A stretch of DNA of 64,000 nt, from positions 94,184,622-94,248,621 of the forward strand of contig JASWHV010000005.1 of the NCBI GenBank assembly GCA_030760725.1. Reading direction: 5' to 3'. The stretch is from Neostapfia colusana (taxonomy: Eukaryota > Streptophyta > Magnoliopsida > Poales > Poaceae). Below, in pieces: positions 1 to 11,855 of this stretch; position 1 is the stretch's first letter; the number at the start of each line of letters is the position of its first letter. The notes beneath the pieces are model-generated. The model was not told the origin of the DNA. It saw only the letters and a program-made list of their open reading frames with translations, and did no database searches. The translations under genes were made by a program, and so were the position numbers.

Positions 1-710
1 CCAGCAGAGATCGGGCCTCCCTTTTTCCGCAGAGGTGGGCTCCGGTTGCGCCACGTGTCAGGCGGGCAGGACCTCCCTCTTCCTCAGAGGCAAGCTCCGC
101 GTGCGCCACGCGTCCTGGCGGGCGGGAACCTCCCTCTCCCTCAAAGGCGAGCTTTGCGTACTCCACGTGTCAGTGTCGGACCTCCCCTCTCTTCGGAGGT
201 GGTTCCAAGAGTGCCATGTGTCAGTGCCGGACCTCCCCCTCTCTTCGGAGGTGGGCTCCAGAAGTGCCACGTGTCCTAGCAGCGTCGATTCTCCTTTCTA
301 CTCAGAGATGAGCTCCGAGGTCGACACGTGTTCATCAGTGTCGGACCTCCCTTCTTCTCGGAGGTGTGCTCCGAAATTGACACGTGTTTAACAGTGTCAG
401 ACCTCCCTTCATCTCGGAGGTCGGCTCTGAGGACGACACGTGTCAAGCAGGGCGGGACCTCTCGGAGGTTACCTCTCAGAGCGACATGTGTCCCGCGGTG
501 TCGGACCTCTAGGCAGTGGGTTCCGAGAGCGACACGTGTCCTGTGGGGATGTACTTCGCTTCTCCGTAGAGACAAGCCCCGGAGACAACACGCGTCCTAC
601 GGGTAGGACCTTGCCCCTTCCACAGAGGCTAGCTCCGAGCCTGCCACGTGTCTGGCGGTACCGCACCTCTCCCCACTATGCAGGGATGAGCTCCAAACAC
701 GCCACGTGGC
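1..710. repeat. Diverged tandem array with G-box (CACGTG) cores
   Basis: About thirteen copies of a 48-58 bp unit. Cores CACGTGTC or close variants lie at 52, 107, 164, 215, 268, 325, 381, 437, 485, 533, 589, 645 and 703. Most copies read GACCTCCC, a short pyrimidine stretch, then CGGAGGT, G/T-rich sequence and finally (C/A)CACGTGTC. Each unit therefore holds two inverted repeats: ACCTCC/GGAGGT and the G-box palindrome. Given H's orientation the array lies roughly 160-870 bp inside U3, the usual enhancer position. CACGTG is the known core bound by plant bZIP and bHLH factors; binding here is inferred. Confidence 0.8.
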
Positions 711-867
711 CAGCGGGCCGCGGGAAGTGTCTACGGCGCTCCTCAGCGAACTGGATCTGGCTCTTTTTAGCTATCTTTCTGATCCTTTCTTCATTTCTAC
801 TTCTCTAAATTTTTCCTGTACATGAAATATGAATGCATGCACGAATTACAAAATTGAGGGTGTTACA
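1..867 (-). mobile_element. H: 5' end (U3) of a minus-strand LTR, partial
   Basis: Read on the minus strand, an LTR-like start TGTAACACCCTCAATTTTG begins at 867 and runs leftward out of the window. This is the TGTAACACCC start typical of plant Ty3/gypsy LTRs. To its right (868 on) lies an unrelated LTR piece (S2), so H looks like an insertion into S2; bases 868-872 (gatgt) would be the right-hand TSD copy. The left end, and so the family and full length, are not visible. The outer part of this U3 is made of tandem repeats, described separately. No coding sequence is supported here. Confidence 0.6.
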
Positions 868-1059
868 GATGTGAGTTGGAAAAGGTTGTTAGGTTGTGTA
901 ACCTGACATTAATGACTTATTTATAAAGATGGTGGGAAGGATCACTTAGTAAAATAGGTTGCTAATGAAAGCTAATTAAGGACTAGTGATAATGCATAGT
1001 GCATAACCAAGTTACCCTTTCCTTACTATTAGCCTTCATATCATTCTTTGCTACACTTG

Positions 1060-1081
1060 TTGAGTACCCTTTGGTACTCAA
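1060..1081 (+). promoter_or_regulatory. Conserved LTR hairpin (S2 copy)
   Basis: Perfect 9-bp stem TTGAGTACC/GGTACTCAA with a CTTT loop, preceded by acacttg. It lies 33 bp before the CAG|GT acceptor-like site at 1115. The same structure with different stem bases occurs in every LTR family here whose 3' part is visible. Confidence 0.65.
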
Positions 1082-1115
1082 ACATGCTTTTGTTGGAATA
1101 TTATATGCTGCTCAG

Positions 1116-1165
1116 GTGCAAATGAAGACATAGACTTCAACGATGAAGAAGTACTAGGCTGGTGA
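1116..1165 (+). other. Putative terminal acidic exon of the LTR gene (S2 copy)
   Basis: After ctgctcag|GT the frame reads ANEDIDFNDEEVLGW and then TGA (1163-1165). Length, acidity and position match the terminal exon in S and E (QDNEVVYNDQDFGPEEGF then TAG). The partner exon is not present because this LTR is truncated. Confidence 0.4.
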
Positions 1166-1402
1166 AACCCCGGGCAACGCCTATGAATTGGAGTCCCACA
1201 TGAATGTCTTCCGCTGTATTACATTTATAGTGTGTAGAAGTACTTTATGACATTTATATGTAATATTCTGTTACACGATACACTTGGCTTGTAATATAAT
1301 GATATTACACTCTTGTCGGCACATGTATGATTCAACTAATCCTAGCATACATGTGAGAATACTCTCGGTTGTTCCTTATGGAATACCAGGTGTGACACAC
1401 CA

Positions 1403-2039
1403 CCATTCCGGAAGACCATCAAGTTACATGGAGTAAGTTCTGTGAAGACTTTCATACTCGTCACATACCAATAGGTATTATCAAGACAAAGCGGGAGGAA
1501 TTTATGATGTTGAAGCAATGGGGCATGAGTGTCCTTGAGTATGTCAAATGGTTTAACCATTTGGCTATACGCTCTCGAATATGTGGCGATAGAAGCTGCA
1601 CGGTGTGATTATTCTTCCATGGCCTGAGTGCCATATTAGAGGAGAAGTTGGCCGTGTTAAACAAAAGACAATTACACCGACATGGTCGATGCGGCTCTCA
1701 TACATGAAAAGAAGACACTCGAGTGGCAAGCAGAGAAAAAAAATGAGTGAGATTGAGCAGGGCAGCACAAGTTATGTGCCCCAAAAATACCATTTGGTGC
1801 ACCGAACGCCATCCGGTGAAATATGGAGGCCACCTGTGCGATCAACTCCTCAGAGGTTGATTGATGGTCAAGTACCACAACTTGCGCCACCTCCACAGCA
1901 GCAGCATCAGACGGTGGTTTGTGCTCCATCGCAGCAGTCATGTGTACCTAGCATCCAACCGCAAGCCAGCGAAGAACCGGAGAGATATCCATGTTTCACT
2001 TGTCAGCTTATGGGCCATTATGCTAGGTATTGTCCCTAG
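1403..2039 (+). pseudogene. gag: Z: degraded Gag of a Ty3/gypsy element
   Basis: A stretch near 1412-1590 encodes a diverged capsid segment containing HIPIGIIKTKREEF and LEYVKWFNHLA, matching the AYHIPPG..K..EF..L and LEYSRAFN signature in elements A, C and D. The part upstream of ~1403 is missing. Downstream the frame from about 1700 to 2036 covers the basic linker and glutamine-rich tail and ends with a CCHC zinc knuckle (CFTCQLMGHYARYC, 1992-2033), then TAG at 2037. A frameshift separates it from protease. It would have packaged element RNA; it is not functional. Confidence 0.75.
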
Positions 2040-5000
2040 GGAATTCAAGGCCGCAGTTCATCTTATTTGTAATATTCACCTATATCTGCAGAAAAGAAGG
2101 CAGACAAGGAGCAGCATTCACTATACAGTGATTGATGATGTTCAGGAAGGAGAAGCCACATTAGCAGGGATATTTTCTCTGAATCAGCTACATGTATTAA
2201 TTCTCTTCGATTCCGGTGCCACACACAACTTCATTAGCCAATCTTTTGTGGCAAAACATAAGCTCCAATCCACTTTTACAAAGAGCCAATACCTCATATC
2301 TTCGCCCGGGGGCAGCATTACAGAAAGCGACGTTGTCTCCCGATCATCTCTTTATTTGGGGGTTAAAATATACCCCACCACCGTCATCATTCTTGCGGGT
2401 CTGAAGTTCGACATTATTTTGGGGATGTCGTGGTTGAATTACCACAATGCGATTCTTAACATCAGCTCTAGGACTGTTGAGCTCAACTCCCCACAGGACT
2501 GTCTTCATACATTATTTCTGGGCGCCAGTTGGCAACAGATTGCAACATTAAACCAATCGGAAACTATGAAGATAGAGGACATTCCGGTGGTACGTGAATA
2601 CCCGGATGTGTTTCCCGATGATTTACCAGGCATGCCACCCGAATGGGACGTAGAGTTCAAGATTGAACTTGTGCCGGGAACAACACCGATATCACGAAGG
2701 CCATACAAGATGGCACCCAATGAACTGGCAGAATTAAAGACACAGCTGAATGACCTAATGAGCAAGGGCTTCATACGACCGAGTTCGTCAGCTTGGGGTT
2801 GTTCAGCATTGTTTGTCAAGAAGAAGGACGAAACATTACGGCTTTGTGTCGATTATCGTCCTCTTAACGCCGTGATCATCAAGAAAAAGTATCCAGTACC
2901 TCACATTCATATGCTCTTTGATCAATTAGTGGGTGTGAATGTATTCTCGAAGATGGATCATCGGTATGTATATCATCAGATTAAAATCCGGGGAGAAGAT
3001 ATTCTGAAGAAGGCATTCTCGACGAGAATGGTTTATACGAATATTTCGTCATGTCTGTTGGGTTGACCAACGCCTAGGCACACTTTATGTACCTGATGAA
3101 TTCAGTGTTCATGTCGTAGTTGGATAAATTTGTCTTTGTCTTCATCGATGATATCTTGGTGTACTCCAAGTCAGAGGAAGAACATGCTGAGCATCTGCAT
3201 ATTGTGCTACAAAGATTGCAAGATCACCAGCTCTATGCAAAATTCAGCAAATGTGAATTCTGGATTAATCAAGTACCTTTTCTCGGACACATTATTTCAG
3301 CGGAGGGCATCGCTGTAGATCCGAGTAAGATTATCCAAGTGCAGAAATGGGAGTCACCAAAGTCTGTACATGAAATTTGAGGCTTCTTCGGTTTAGCGGG
3401 TTATTACCGGAGGTTCATTCTGGGCTTCTCCAAGATCGCTAAACCGATGACAGAATTATTCAAGAAGAGTACTAGATTTGTGTGGGGTCCTGCGTGTAAA
3501 CAAGCTTTCGAGACTTTAGTGAAGCATCTCACAACAGCGCCAGTTCTTGCTCAGCGGGATACGACGAAGCGATTCGACGTTTATTGCATTGCATCTGTCA
3601 TCGGTCTTGGTTGCATGCTGATTCAAGAAGGACGATTGGTCGTTTATGGATCACATCAACTCCGAAACCACGAGTAACATTATCCAACTCATGATCTTGA
3701 GTTAGCTTCCGTGGTCCTTGCTTTGAAGATGTGGAGGCATTACTTGCTCGGAAATCTTGTACACCTCTACACCGACCACAAGATCTTGAAATACATCTTC
3801 ACTAAGAAAGAATTGAACATGAGGCAACGAAGATGGCTAGAGCTCATTAAAGATTATGAACTTGAGATTCATTATCATTCAGGAAAGGTGAATGTGATCG
3901 CCGATGTGCTCAGTCGTAAGGCGCATGTCCACCACTTGACTATTGCTGAAATGGATGATGAAGAACCAAGTATCCGTGTCATCCCGTATGGAGCACTCTA
4001 TAATCTCACTCTCATTCCTACAATCCGAGAGGAGATCATTGAAGCTCAATGAAAAGACAAGGGTATGTCTCACATACGGTGGAGAACAGACAACGGAGAT
4101 ATGAAATGCTTCTGGAAAGATGAACAGGGTACATTGTGATTCAATGACTGGATAGTAGTACCGCGGGATATGGGACTACGGAAGAAAATTTTGTATGAAG
4201 CCCATTTGTCCAAATTTTCCATTCATCTGGGCAGCAATAAAATGTACCAATATCTCCGGAAGAAAGTTTGGTGGACACGTATGAAACGTGAAGTTGCAAA
4301 GTACGTTTCAGAATGTGATACGTGTCGAAGAGTCAAGGCCGACCATGTGAAGAAGTCGGGCCTGTTGCAACCATTGCAAATACCGGCATGAAAGTGGGAA
4401 GACTTGAGTATGGACTTCATCGTCGGGTTGCCGATGACCTAACACAACTACGATTCGATTTGGATAATCGTTGACCGGTTAACCAAATCAGCACACTTCA
4501 TTCCTATGCATACCAGATACAACGCAAAGCAGTATGCAGAGTTGTACATAGCACGAATCTTGTGCTTATATGGAGTTCCACGTACCATTGTTCCCGACAG
4601 AGGACCGCTGTTTGTAGCCCGTTTCTGGGAGCAGCTACACGCATCCTTAGGAACCATATTTATTCGAAGCTCCGCGTATCACCCTCAAACCGATGGGAAA
4701 ACGGAGAGGGTGAATCAAATACTTCAAGATATGCTAAGAGCGTGTGCGATCCACCGCTGTAAGAACTGGGATGATCACTTACCGTTGGCGGAGTTCTCGT
4801 ACAACAACGGGTATCAAACTAGCATCAAAATGGCACCCTATGAAGCTCTATACAGCCGGAAGTGCCGTACACCGTTAAATTGGTGCGAGTCAGGTGAACG
4901 AGTAACGTTCGGGGTTGATCTTTTCAATGATGCCGAAGAGAGGGTTCGGATAATACAAGAGAACCTCAAAGCTGCTCAATCTCGTCAAAAGAGCTACGCA

Positions 5001-5119
5001 GATCAGAGGCGTCGACCGCTGCACTTCAACTTCGGAGAGAACGTCTATCTTCGTGTATCTCCGATGAATGGAATTCATCGGTTCGGTGTCAAGGGGAAAC
5101 TTTGCGACGGACCGAAATC
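2040..5119 (+). pseudogene. pol: Z: degraded Pol (PR-RT-RNaseH-INT), truncated
   Basis: Protease active site DSGA at 2209-2220. RT starts near 2575 (VVREYPDVFPDDLPGMP) and holds the FIDD catalytic box at 3141-3152. RNase H has lost its first Asp (YCIASVIG for YCDASGIG). The integrase zinc motif (HLSKFSIH, then CDTCRRVKADH) and catalytic core (SMDFIVGLP, PDRG, KTERVNQ) are recognisable. The frame shifts near 2040 and 3026. In-frame stops lie at 3075, 3117, 3378, 3675, 4050, 4137, 4389 and 4440. The protein is cut just after GVKGKL by the minus-strand LTR B, so the integrase C-terminus and 3' LTR of Z must lie to the right of the window. This is the oldest element here. Confidence 0.9.
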
Positions 5120-5355
5120 TGTACATTCCAGGATAACATAGGGTGGTGCCGCACGATGCGACACCCGACAGCACACATGATAAGAAACATAGTATTACAC
5201 TGAAACTTACTGAATTTGTACAAAAGTATTACAATATTCAGTTACAACTCCTGTACAGAGTCTACTACAGTGAAAGGTATTTATACAACTCACGCCAACA
5301 TCTAACTAGCAAAATTTGGTTGTCCGGCCCTACGGACAACCCACACTAGCTCCAC

Positions 5356-5459
5356 TCAGCCCCAAGATGGTGTGTATGGCTCCCACACAGCCGTAGTCCC
5401 CGACGGAGGGTAGCCGTCGCCGGTGGACTCGTACTCCGAGTCCGTGGGGTACTCCTCAC
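5356..5459 (-). other. Putative terminal exon of the LTR gene (B copy)
   Basis: Minus strand: the acceptor gtttgcag| precedes GT and then 33 open codons ending in TGA (5358-5356). The peptide is acidic and Tyr/Pro rich, begins GEEYPTDSEYES and contains YPPSG and WEPYTPSWG before the stop. It matches the D exon (YEEG, PPSG, LEPCTPP, stop) and the C exon (YEEG, VEWESCTPQS, stop). The corresponding middle exon of B, upstream of the G|GCAAG block at 23925-23944, has at least two stops, so B's gene is probably dead. Confidence 0.4.
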
Positions 5460-5484
5460 CTGCAAACACTTATAACAGCAACCG

Positions 5485-5500
5485 TGAGCACGATGGCTCA
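5485..5500 (-). promoter_or_regulatory. Conserved LTR hairpin (B copy)
   Basis: TGAGC/GCTCA stem with a 6-nt loop, 24 bp upstream (minus strand) of the acceptor AG at 5461-5460. Same position as in A, C, D, E and S. Confidence 0.6.
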
Positions 5501-5935
5501 GCAAGTCTTAACCGACTGTCCTACACAAGAAACTCTACATGCAGGTCATAACAAAGGTAGGATGGCAATTTGCAGCAAAGGACACACCTACAAGTTCATC
5601 CTTAATTCATCTTTTAGCCACAAGTTAACGGTTCATGAATCTGAAATTTAGTGAGCAATATTTGGTGGCACACATGTAACAATACAAGTTATTCATATAA
5701 GCACTATTGTACCATAACATTCCATATTTTTACATATGTCACGACACAGTGAACAAGCGGTACTCATAACTGTGAGGGACGGCGAATCGACTCATCATAC
5801 ACCTGCAGGAATACCTGAATAGCACGTCACGTACGCCCATCCTCGGAGCTGCAACAGCACAATCAACCGATGTCGTACGGGAAAATCTTTCCAACAGCCC
5901 AAACGTCGAACCGGTCGCACCGAAACGAGCAGGAG

Positions 5936-8900
5936 TGTAAAGGTCCCAAAAGTATGAATACAAAGAAAATTGAGTTTGCACTAAGATTGGTGTCATGTGT
6001 ATGAAAAAGGGGGCTGGTTCAAACTTTTTACACATATGATAACACATGAGAGGTTGTTCTAAAACCAACTTAGAGTCATTTGCATGTTTGGACTCTAGGT
6101 GGATTAAGACCACAGGGTTGAAGTACTCAAGTGCAATGGAGGGGTTTAAAGATCAGAAGTTAAACTGAGTGTTCAACTCAAATTTCAAATGAGGGGAGGA
6201 CACAATGGGAATTCAAAACTGTTGTGTTCAAACTCTTGTTTGCAGCAGCTAACACAAGAATCAAATTGCATATTTGGATCCCTTAGGTCCAAATTAGTGG
6301 GAAGGCAAAGTTTAATTAATTTTTGAAAAGGTTTGCTAACCATTTATCCAAAAGGGATTTAAATGTCCAAAGAATTCAAACATACATTTGAACTTTGATG
6401 GAATTGGTCCAACTATCCAAATGCAGCTCAGGTTTTAAACTCCAAACATTTGAATTGGTCACATGCCAAGTTTTGGAGATCTTCTGAGGGGTGAGGAGGG
6501 ACTGCCTGTGGGGCCCACATGTCATAGAGGAGGTTAAATGGAGAAATGTCCTAGTAATTGGTCTCTGTTTTTCCTCCTCCACACGAAGCAACCTCGGTTC
6601 CCACCGTATGCCACCGAGAAGCACCGGACGACAGCTCCTGCTCCTCCCTCTCGCGCTGGCAACTGGGCAGCAGCTCACCCGGTCCTCAAACTAATTGGTT
6701 CTCCCCCACAGCTGAGCAAACTCTTTTGCTTCCTCCTCACGAACAGCGCCGCACGGCGCTCTGTTTCTCACCGGCGCCACTCCTCCAACTTCCACCGCAC
6801 ACCGGCGCCTGCTCGGCCTTTGCTCGAGCCATCAACACAAAAAGTGAGCACCAACACGTGCTCTAGCTATCCACCCTGCTACTTCGCAACGTTGGCGCCT
6901 CGGTTGGTCACAATTCAACGATCGCCGCCAAAGAACCGCAGCCCACCGGCGAAAAACAGAAGTTGGTCTCCGTGGACAGCACACCACGGCCGCTTTCACC
7001 GTCCGTTCTCTACACAAAAAAGGTGCGCCTTAACCTCCAGATCGTGTAGCTGCAACCCTTATAGCAATTGATCAATCGAGTGTGGAGAATTCTCCCTATT
7101 CCGGAAAGCTAGTACATGCGGGTAGGTTTCGGTCTACCCCGAAATTTGGGTTGCACAGTCCATCCCGGCTCGGGCTAGAATCGAGCCAAATGATCTGGAA
7201 ATGACCGAGTTCTCTCCGTTTTTCGGGCCGCCATGGAAAAACAGCTCGGGTCACCGTGGAGATCAATGTTGCCGACCTTTTCACGAGGTTTGGCGGCCAT
7301 TTTCGACACCCTCGAGCTCTCACGGTGCTCTCCGACTATTTCCCGACCGTTTTGATGCGGTGTAGCACATTCCCAACCATGCCAGAACCCTAACGGCCAC
7401 TGTCACCGTCGGGCACCCTGTTCCAGCGATCTACGGCCACCGGCGACACCCTAGACGAGTTCAGCGACACGAGTTAGGGTGGGGCGGCGAGTCTGAGGTC
7501 GGTGTATGGCCGGGAAGGCTATTCCGGCAACGCTCGCCGGAGGGCGCCGCCGCGGTCCCTGTTTAGCGCGAAGAAGAAGGTCTGCTGGGTGGGGCCCACT
7601 GGCAGGTGTTTAAACATTTTGGGGATTTCAGTTTCTAGTTTAAACTTTGGAGGGCCACAACTTTGTGTAGGAGAATCAAAAAATTGTGAAACAAATTTTG
7701 TTGGATTCCTCTAATAGAGTACTATACAAATATGAAACCCAATTTGTATGAAACTTATTAATTAAATCTGGAAAATTCTTTAAAGCTTTTCAGCAAAAAA
7801 AATTAGAGGGAGTTTGGTTAATCCAAAAATCCTCAAATTTTGCCAGAATATTCTCTAGGATGTTAGTGAAACCCTGTGAAAATTGCAGCTCAATTGGAGT
7901 TGATTTGATCAGGGAAATTCAGAATTTAAGTTGCTGTGTTCAATTGAATACAGAAACATTTTCAGAGAATTTCCAAAATTTGGAAATTCAGTTCTGGGCA
8001 AATCTTAGCTCCACAAATGCTAGGAAAATTCATGCAAACTCTAGTAACTATAATTAAAAATTTAGTTCACTAAGTTTGGCATGAACATGGGTGTTACCTC
8101 AGAATTTATTCTTCTTTGCTTAATTGCTTAGAAAATTGTTCTGAACAGACCACTCAATGAAATGTGCTTATTTTTTATTCAGAGGAATTTCTTGTGACAA
8201 GGAACCCAAATGAAAATTCTCAGCTCCATTGGAGCTCTGGATCACCCCTGTTCTGTTTAACCACTCAAGGAGATCAATATAGAAGAGGGGGAAACCACTT
8301 AGCACTTAATCATGTGCTTAGATCCAAACCCAAACCACTAGCACCAGTTTCATTTTAAGTTCTTAAACAGGGTTCCAGTTTTTGAAAACTGGTTATTAGA
8401 ACTTGTAGCAAAGTCTTTACAATTAAACGTATGTGCATATTCATTACGTGTAACATCTACGTGAAGAACTTGAAGGCATTGGAGTAGAGATCAAAGGGGG
8501 GAGGCAACAGACCAAGCCAAGTGGTCTTCACTATCTGAGATATATATATATATTATTTCCCTGAAAAACAAAGGCAAGCCCCGGTTTACATAAAAACTAC
8601 AAGTTTTCATTTGTATTCACTTTATAATGTCTAGCATTTTATTTATTGCATTAAGTCTAGATGGTATGAAACCCCAAGTGCATGAACCAGAAAACCCTGG
8701 AGTTTAATGTAGAGTAGGTTATCAATTGATTATAAATGCTGATCTCAAGTTAACAAAAGTGGATTAAAAGAGGCATAACTCGAGTAGGCAGTTTCCTACT
8801 CGTGAACCGGGATTAAGGGGGATCAATCGGAAGAGTTGGGAATTGATCCTCATAGTGGGGAAATGGAGACCGGGCAGTGGATGGAAGGCTCAAGGACGTG

Positions 8901-10112
8901 GTCCTGTGAACCTAGTCTATGTCTGCGTCGATTACGGCCCGTTCTCGTGTGCGACCCTGTGAGACAAGTTTGAGATGTGTACCGGATGCATACTGGCAAT
9001 ATGGGACCCAGGAAACCGATGTAACATGTTAACCTGGGTGTCGAGGCATACCTCACCGTCTGATGCCGACGCTGAAAGGATGGAGAAGTCGGCTCTACGA
9101 GGGTTTGCCGTAGAGAGACTTAATCCCAGTCGGTGGGACCGGTTCGACATTTTGGTGTCGTGTGAAAGGTTGCCACGTACGACGTCAGTGATGGTTGCTA
9201 TGTGCAATGTCGAGTACGGGCATACATGTCATATCAGCCAGGTGTTTTTGATTGCAATCACCGTCGCTCGCGGTAGGGAGCATACTTGTACACTGAGTCG
9301 TGATGTAGCAATAACTGGGAAACGTTTAATATGCTTTGTGAGTAATCCTCATAATGGAGATGAGTAATGATCAACACTTTCACTAAATTTATTTTCTGCC
9401 TTGGGCTAGTAGCGTCGAGGCAAAGCGTTTCTTATTTGATTGTGGAGTCTCGACGGTAATGGCGCAAGGTCTGTATGAGTCTAGGGTACCTCACTAAAGT
9501 TCCTTCCACCTCGGGCAAGTGACATCGAGATGAAGCGTTTCTTGTTTGGTTGTGGAGTCTCAATGTAAATTGTGCGAGGGCTATAAAAGTTGCTTAAAAC
9601 TGGAAGTAAGGACTATCTTTAGCTCAAGAGCATCATTTGTGCAAACTGCTATATTCAGCCCTCTATTTTCATCATGTAGAGTTTCATGACTAGGGAGACG
9701 GTTCAGTCTTGCTGAGCTTCGTGCTCACGGATACTGCATAAGTGGTTTTGCAGGTAATAACTGTACGCTGAGATGTACGGGTGTCCGATAAGACTCGGAA
9801 CTCTCCGAGTGGTGAACTCATGGCAACCCCTGCCGCTGCTATTGTGATAGTGTGGCTAGCGAGAAGGGTCCGTGGGCTGGACACCTTCTCTATTGCTTAG
9901 CATGGGTATGAGACGTGAGTTGTAATAGTCTTCCGCTGTAGATTATTTTGAGAAGTATTTGTAAAATTTACACTTTGTAAGCTTCCACTGGATTTTATGT
10001 AATATGATGGTTTATTATGTGGGTTACTGGGTGCCGCATCGCATGGCACCACCCAATGCGATTCCCTGGCGAGATGCCCCGTCCCTGTGAACCAGGACGA
10101 CGGGCCCTCACA
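5936..10112 (+). repeat. 5' LTR of A (4,177 bp)
   Basis: Starts TGTAAAGG and ends CCTCACA, directly followed by gcg and the PBS. A donor-like site lies at about 7021 (aaaaag|gtgcgcc). The 20-bp block AAGGCAAGCCCCGGTTTACA is at 8571-8590 and a short TA microsatellite at about 8540-8552. The hairpin TGAGC/GCTCA is at 9713-9727, followed by ttttgcag|gt at 9753. The exon upstream of the GCAAG block is degenerate here (stops, no clear AG acceptor), and the region after 9753 is open for only about a dozen codons. No clear TATA box was found. No protein gene is supported. Confidence 0.92.
10030..10062 (+). promoter_or_regulatory. Possible H-type pseudoknot in U5 of A
   Basis: GGTGCC (10030-10035) can pair with GGCACC (10045-10050), while ATCGCAT (10038-10044) inside that loop can pair with ATGCGAT (10056-10062). 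Loop lengths of 2, 0 and 5 nt fit an H-type pseudoknot. It sits ~50 bp before the LTR end and PBS. The same order is found at 23316-23348 and, on the minus strand, at 43405-43437, each with a 6-bp second stem. Confidence 0.45.
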
Positions 10113-10115
10113 GCG

Positions 10116-10127
10116 TGGTATCAGAGC
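10116..10127 (+). other. Primer-binding site of A
   Basis: TGGTATCAGAGC, three bases after the 5' LTR. Complementary to the 3' end of plant initiator tRNA-Met, the usual primer for minus-strand DNA synthesis in these elements. Confidence 0.92.
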
Positions 10128-11855
10128 CGCATTGGTAATAGCGCAAGGAATAAGGATCGTATTATGCCAAAAACCTAGGATACGGTGAGGAAACGGTATT
10201 AGGCCCACATAAGGACTATAGTAGTATAGTTACTTAAAGTGGCAGCACTAACGTACTTGTTATAATTCTGAATTTTGATTATGTAACGATGCACCTACGT
10301 TCAGGTAAGATTGGTAAGGAACGCCACCGAAAGCGGCTCAATTTCGGTTAGCTCCCCTGACGAGGAAAGTGGTTCAGTGATAGGTCTCACAGCTTGGTGT
10401 GGGACGTTAATATGAAACTCTTGGACTCTTCATGTTCCTGAGTTGATATGAAACGCTGATCCCTATCGTGCATTAGGCAAGTAAGTGGAGAGCCCATCGT
10501 GTGGTCAGTAACGCGATAGTGTGTTCGTCTGTAAATAGCCCAGGAGGACATACGCAGCGCTTGCCATCGGCGTGCCCTTCAGGGCAGTAGGTGGTATCCG
10601 TTGGGTTGATAACATTCCCAACCGTGACGAACCGTTCAAGATCTACTCGGGTTCCCTGTCGTGTGGTGTGGAGACACGATCACGTACCTTGAGGCGTGAC
10701 TTAACTCAAGGACGGACGTATGGCAATGATACGGGCATTTGTATTTACTTTCAAATATGGAACTGCCTGAAATGAAACAACCTTTGAGTGCACCACTATT
10801 GAGTGTTCTTCTGCAGGTACTAACCACATACGTATCCCGTGTAGTACACGTGTGCGAGATACCGTCTTAGTGCCACTGATAATACGGATATGCCGGTATA
10901 ATCCGGTTTAGGATGTTTCTTTTGGTGAGACTACGTAGTACCGACATTGTTCTTACGGTGCATCGACACTGTACTACACTTAATAACCTCTTCCCTATGA
11001 AGAAATGATTCATGAGCTAACTTTCTACTAAAACTGGAAGTTTGAAACAAATATTAGTTACTGAACTCTTATTTTGAGCTAAGACTCAAATGAGAGAAGG
11101 TTTAGGTTTCAAAGATTTCAAAAACAGAGTGCTCTGTTTCTGGAAGAAATTCTTGCTGGAATTTAACAGAGCATAACTCTGAGTAGCTTGATTAAATTAA
11201 GGTGTATGATACTGTTCTGGAAATCTTTTCAAGTGCTCTACAACTTTCTTGTAGACCTCCCGAGCAAAATCACAACTTAAGTTGGTGAAAAGTCCAGTTG
11301 AAAGCAAACTGTCCAGAACCAGGACAGAAGAAAAACCTCGCTGGACCTTTCTGTTTTTAAGCTCTAACAGGTTGTAGAAAAATCCCTAAGGAGCCTGTGA
11401 CACACCTTTGGAAAGGTTCGGAGATAGGCAACATTTTTGTAGTTCAATGTTGATTCAGATTCATATTGTATCTGCGTATACAACTGTGATAAAATCAGCC
11501 ACATACAAAGGAGATGCTGGCAAATTTTATCCAGAAAGTCTGTCAACTTTGAGAATTCATAACTTTTGATACATAAGTGATATGGAGGCGTTTGGATACT
11601 TGCCGGAAAGATACTGGAGTTAACTTTAACTTTGGTATTCAACAGGAGTTACGAAAAATCTTTTAACTGGATCGAAAGCTGGTTTGTTTAAGGACCGGTC
11701 GTTCTACTTTTAGATCCATGCTGTTAGCTACATCTGTTTGCGCTTAAATCATTTTGCTTACATGTTAAGATTTCATTATCAGTGTTGCACTACTTTATTT
11801 ATGGAATAAATCAAGTAATAGTGTTGAACTGATAATGAACTCGTGCAATTGCAGA
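10128..11855 (+). other. Untranslated leader of A
   Basis: About 1.7 kb between the PBS and gag with no supportable gene; the longest open stretches are under 70 codons and look random. From 11,030 on it contains repeated degenerate phrases (CTGGAAA, CTCTACAACTTT, CATAACTTTTGA, GTTAACTTTAACTTTG) that recur in the leader of C. It ends with aattgcag|a directly before the gag ATG, a good 3' splice-site match. Confidence 0.6.

Larger units (their letters stand above)
868..1397 (+). mobile_element. S2: 3' part of an S-family LTR, truncated
   Basis: Clear but diverged similarity to the last ~530 bp of the S and E LTRs. Shared in order: a GAGTACC/GGTACTC hairpin, a CTGCTCAGGT block, an acidic mini-exon, CCCGGGCAACGCCT, the TCTTCCGCTG region and the ending AGGTGTGACA at 1397. 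Bases 1398-1402 (cacca) may be the right TSD. The 5' portion is missing because H lies against it at 867/868. It sits inside gag of relic Z. It is older than S or E by divergence. Confidence 0.75.
5120..5935 (-). mobile_element. B: left part of a minus-strand LTR (3' end of the LTR)
   Basis: On the minus strand this reads as the end of an LTR related to those of A and D: hairpin with TGAGC/GCTCA, TTTGCAG|GTGAGGAG, and a terminal region with the GGTG.C/GGCACC pairing. The LTR would end in TGTACA at 5120. Bases 5115-5119 (aaatc) are the presumed TSD in relic Z. Element A is inserted at 5935/5936 and B resumes at 23404, because AGGAG is duplicated at 5931-5935 and 23399-23403. No protein gene of the element lies in this part. 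Confidence 0.7.

Noticed and set aside
35..808. Overlapping open frames on both strands of the G-box array
   Set aside because: They follow from GC-rich tandem repeats without stops; different frames give unrelated repetitive peptides.
8535..8555. TA microsatellite as a MITE or insertion footprint
   Set aside because: Short simple repeat with no terminal inverted repeats or TSD.
10116..10128. tRNA gene fragment
   Set aside because: Only the PBS complementary to the tRNA 3' end; no cloverleaf or A/B boxes around it. The same holds for the other PBS sites.
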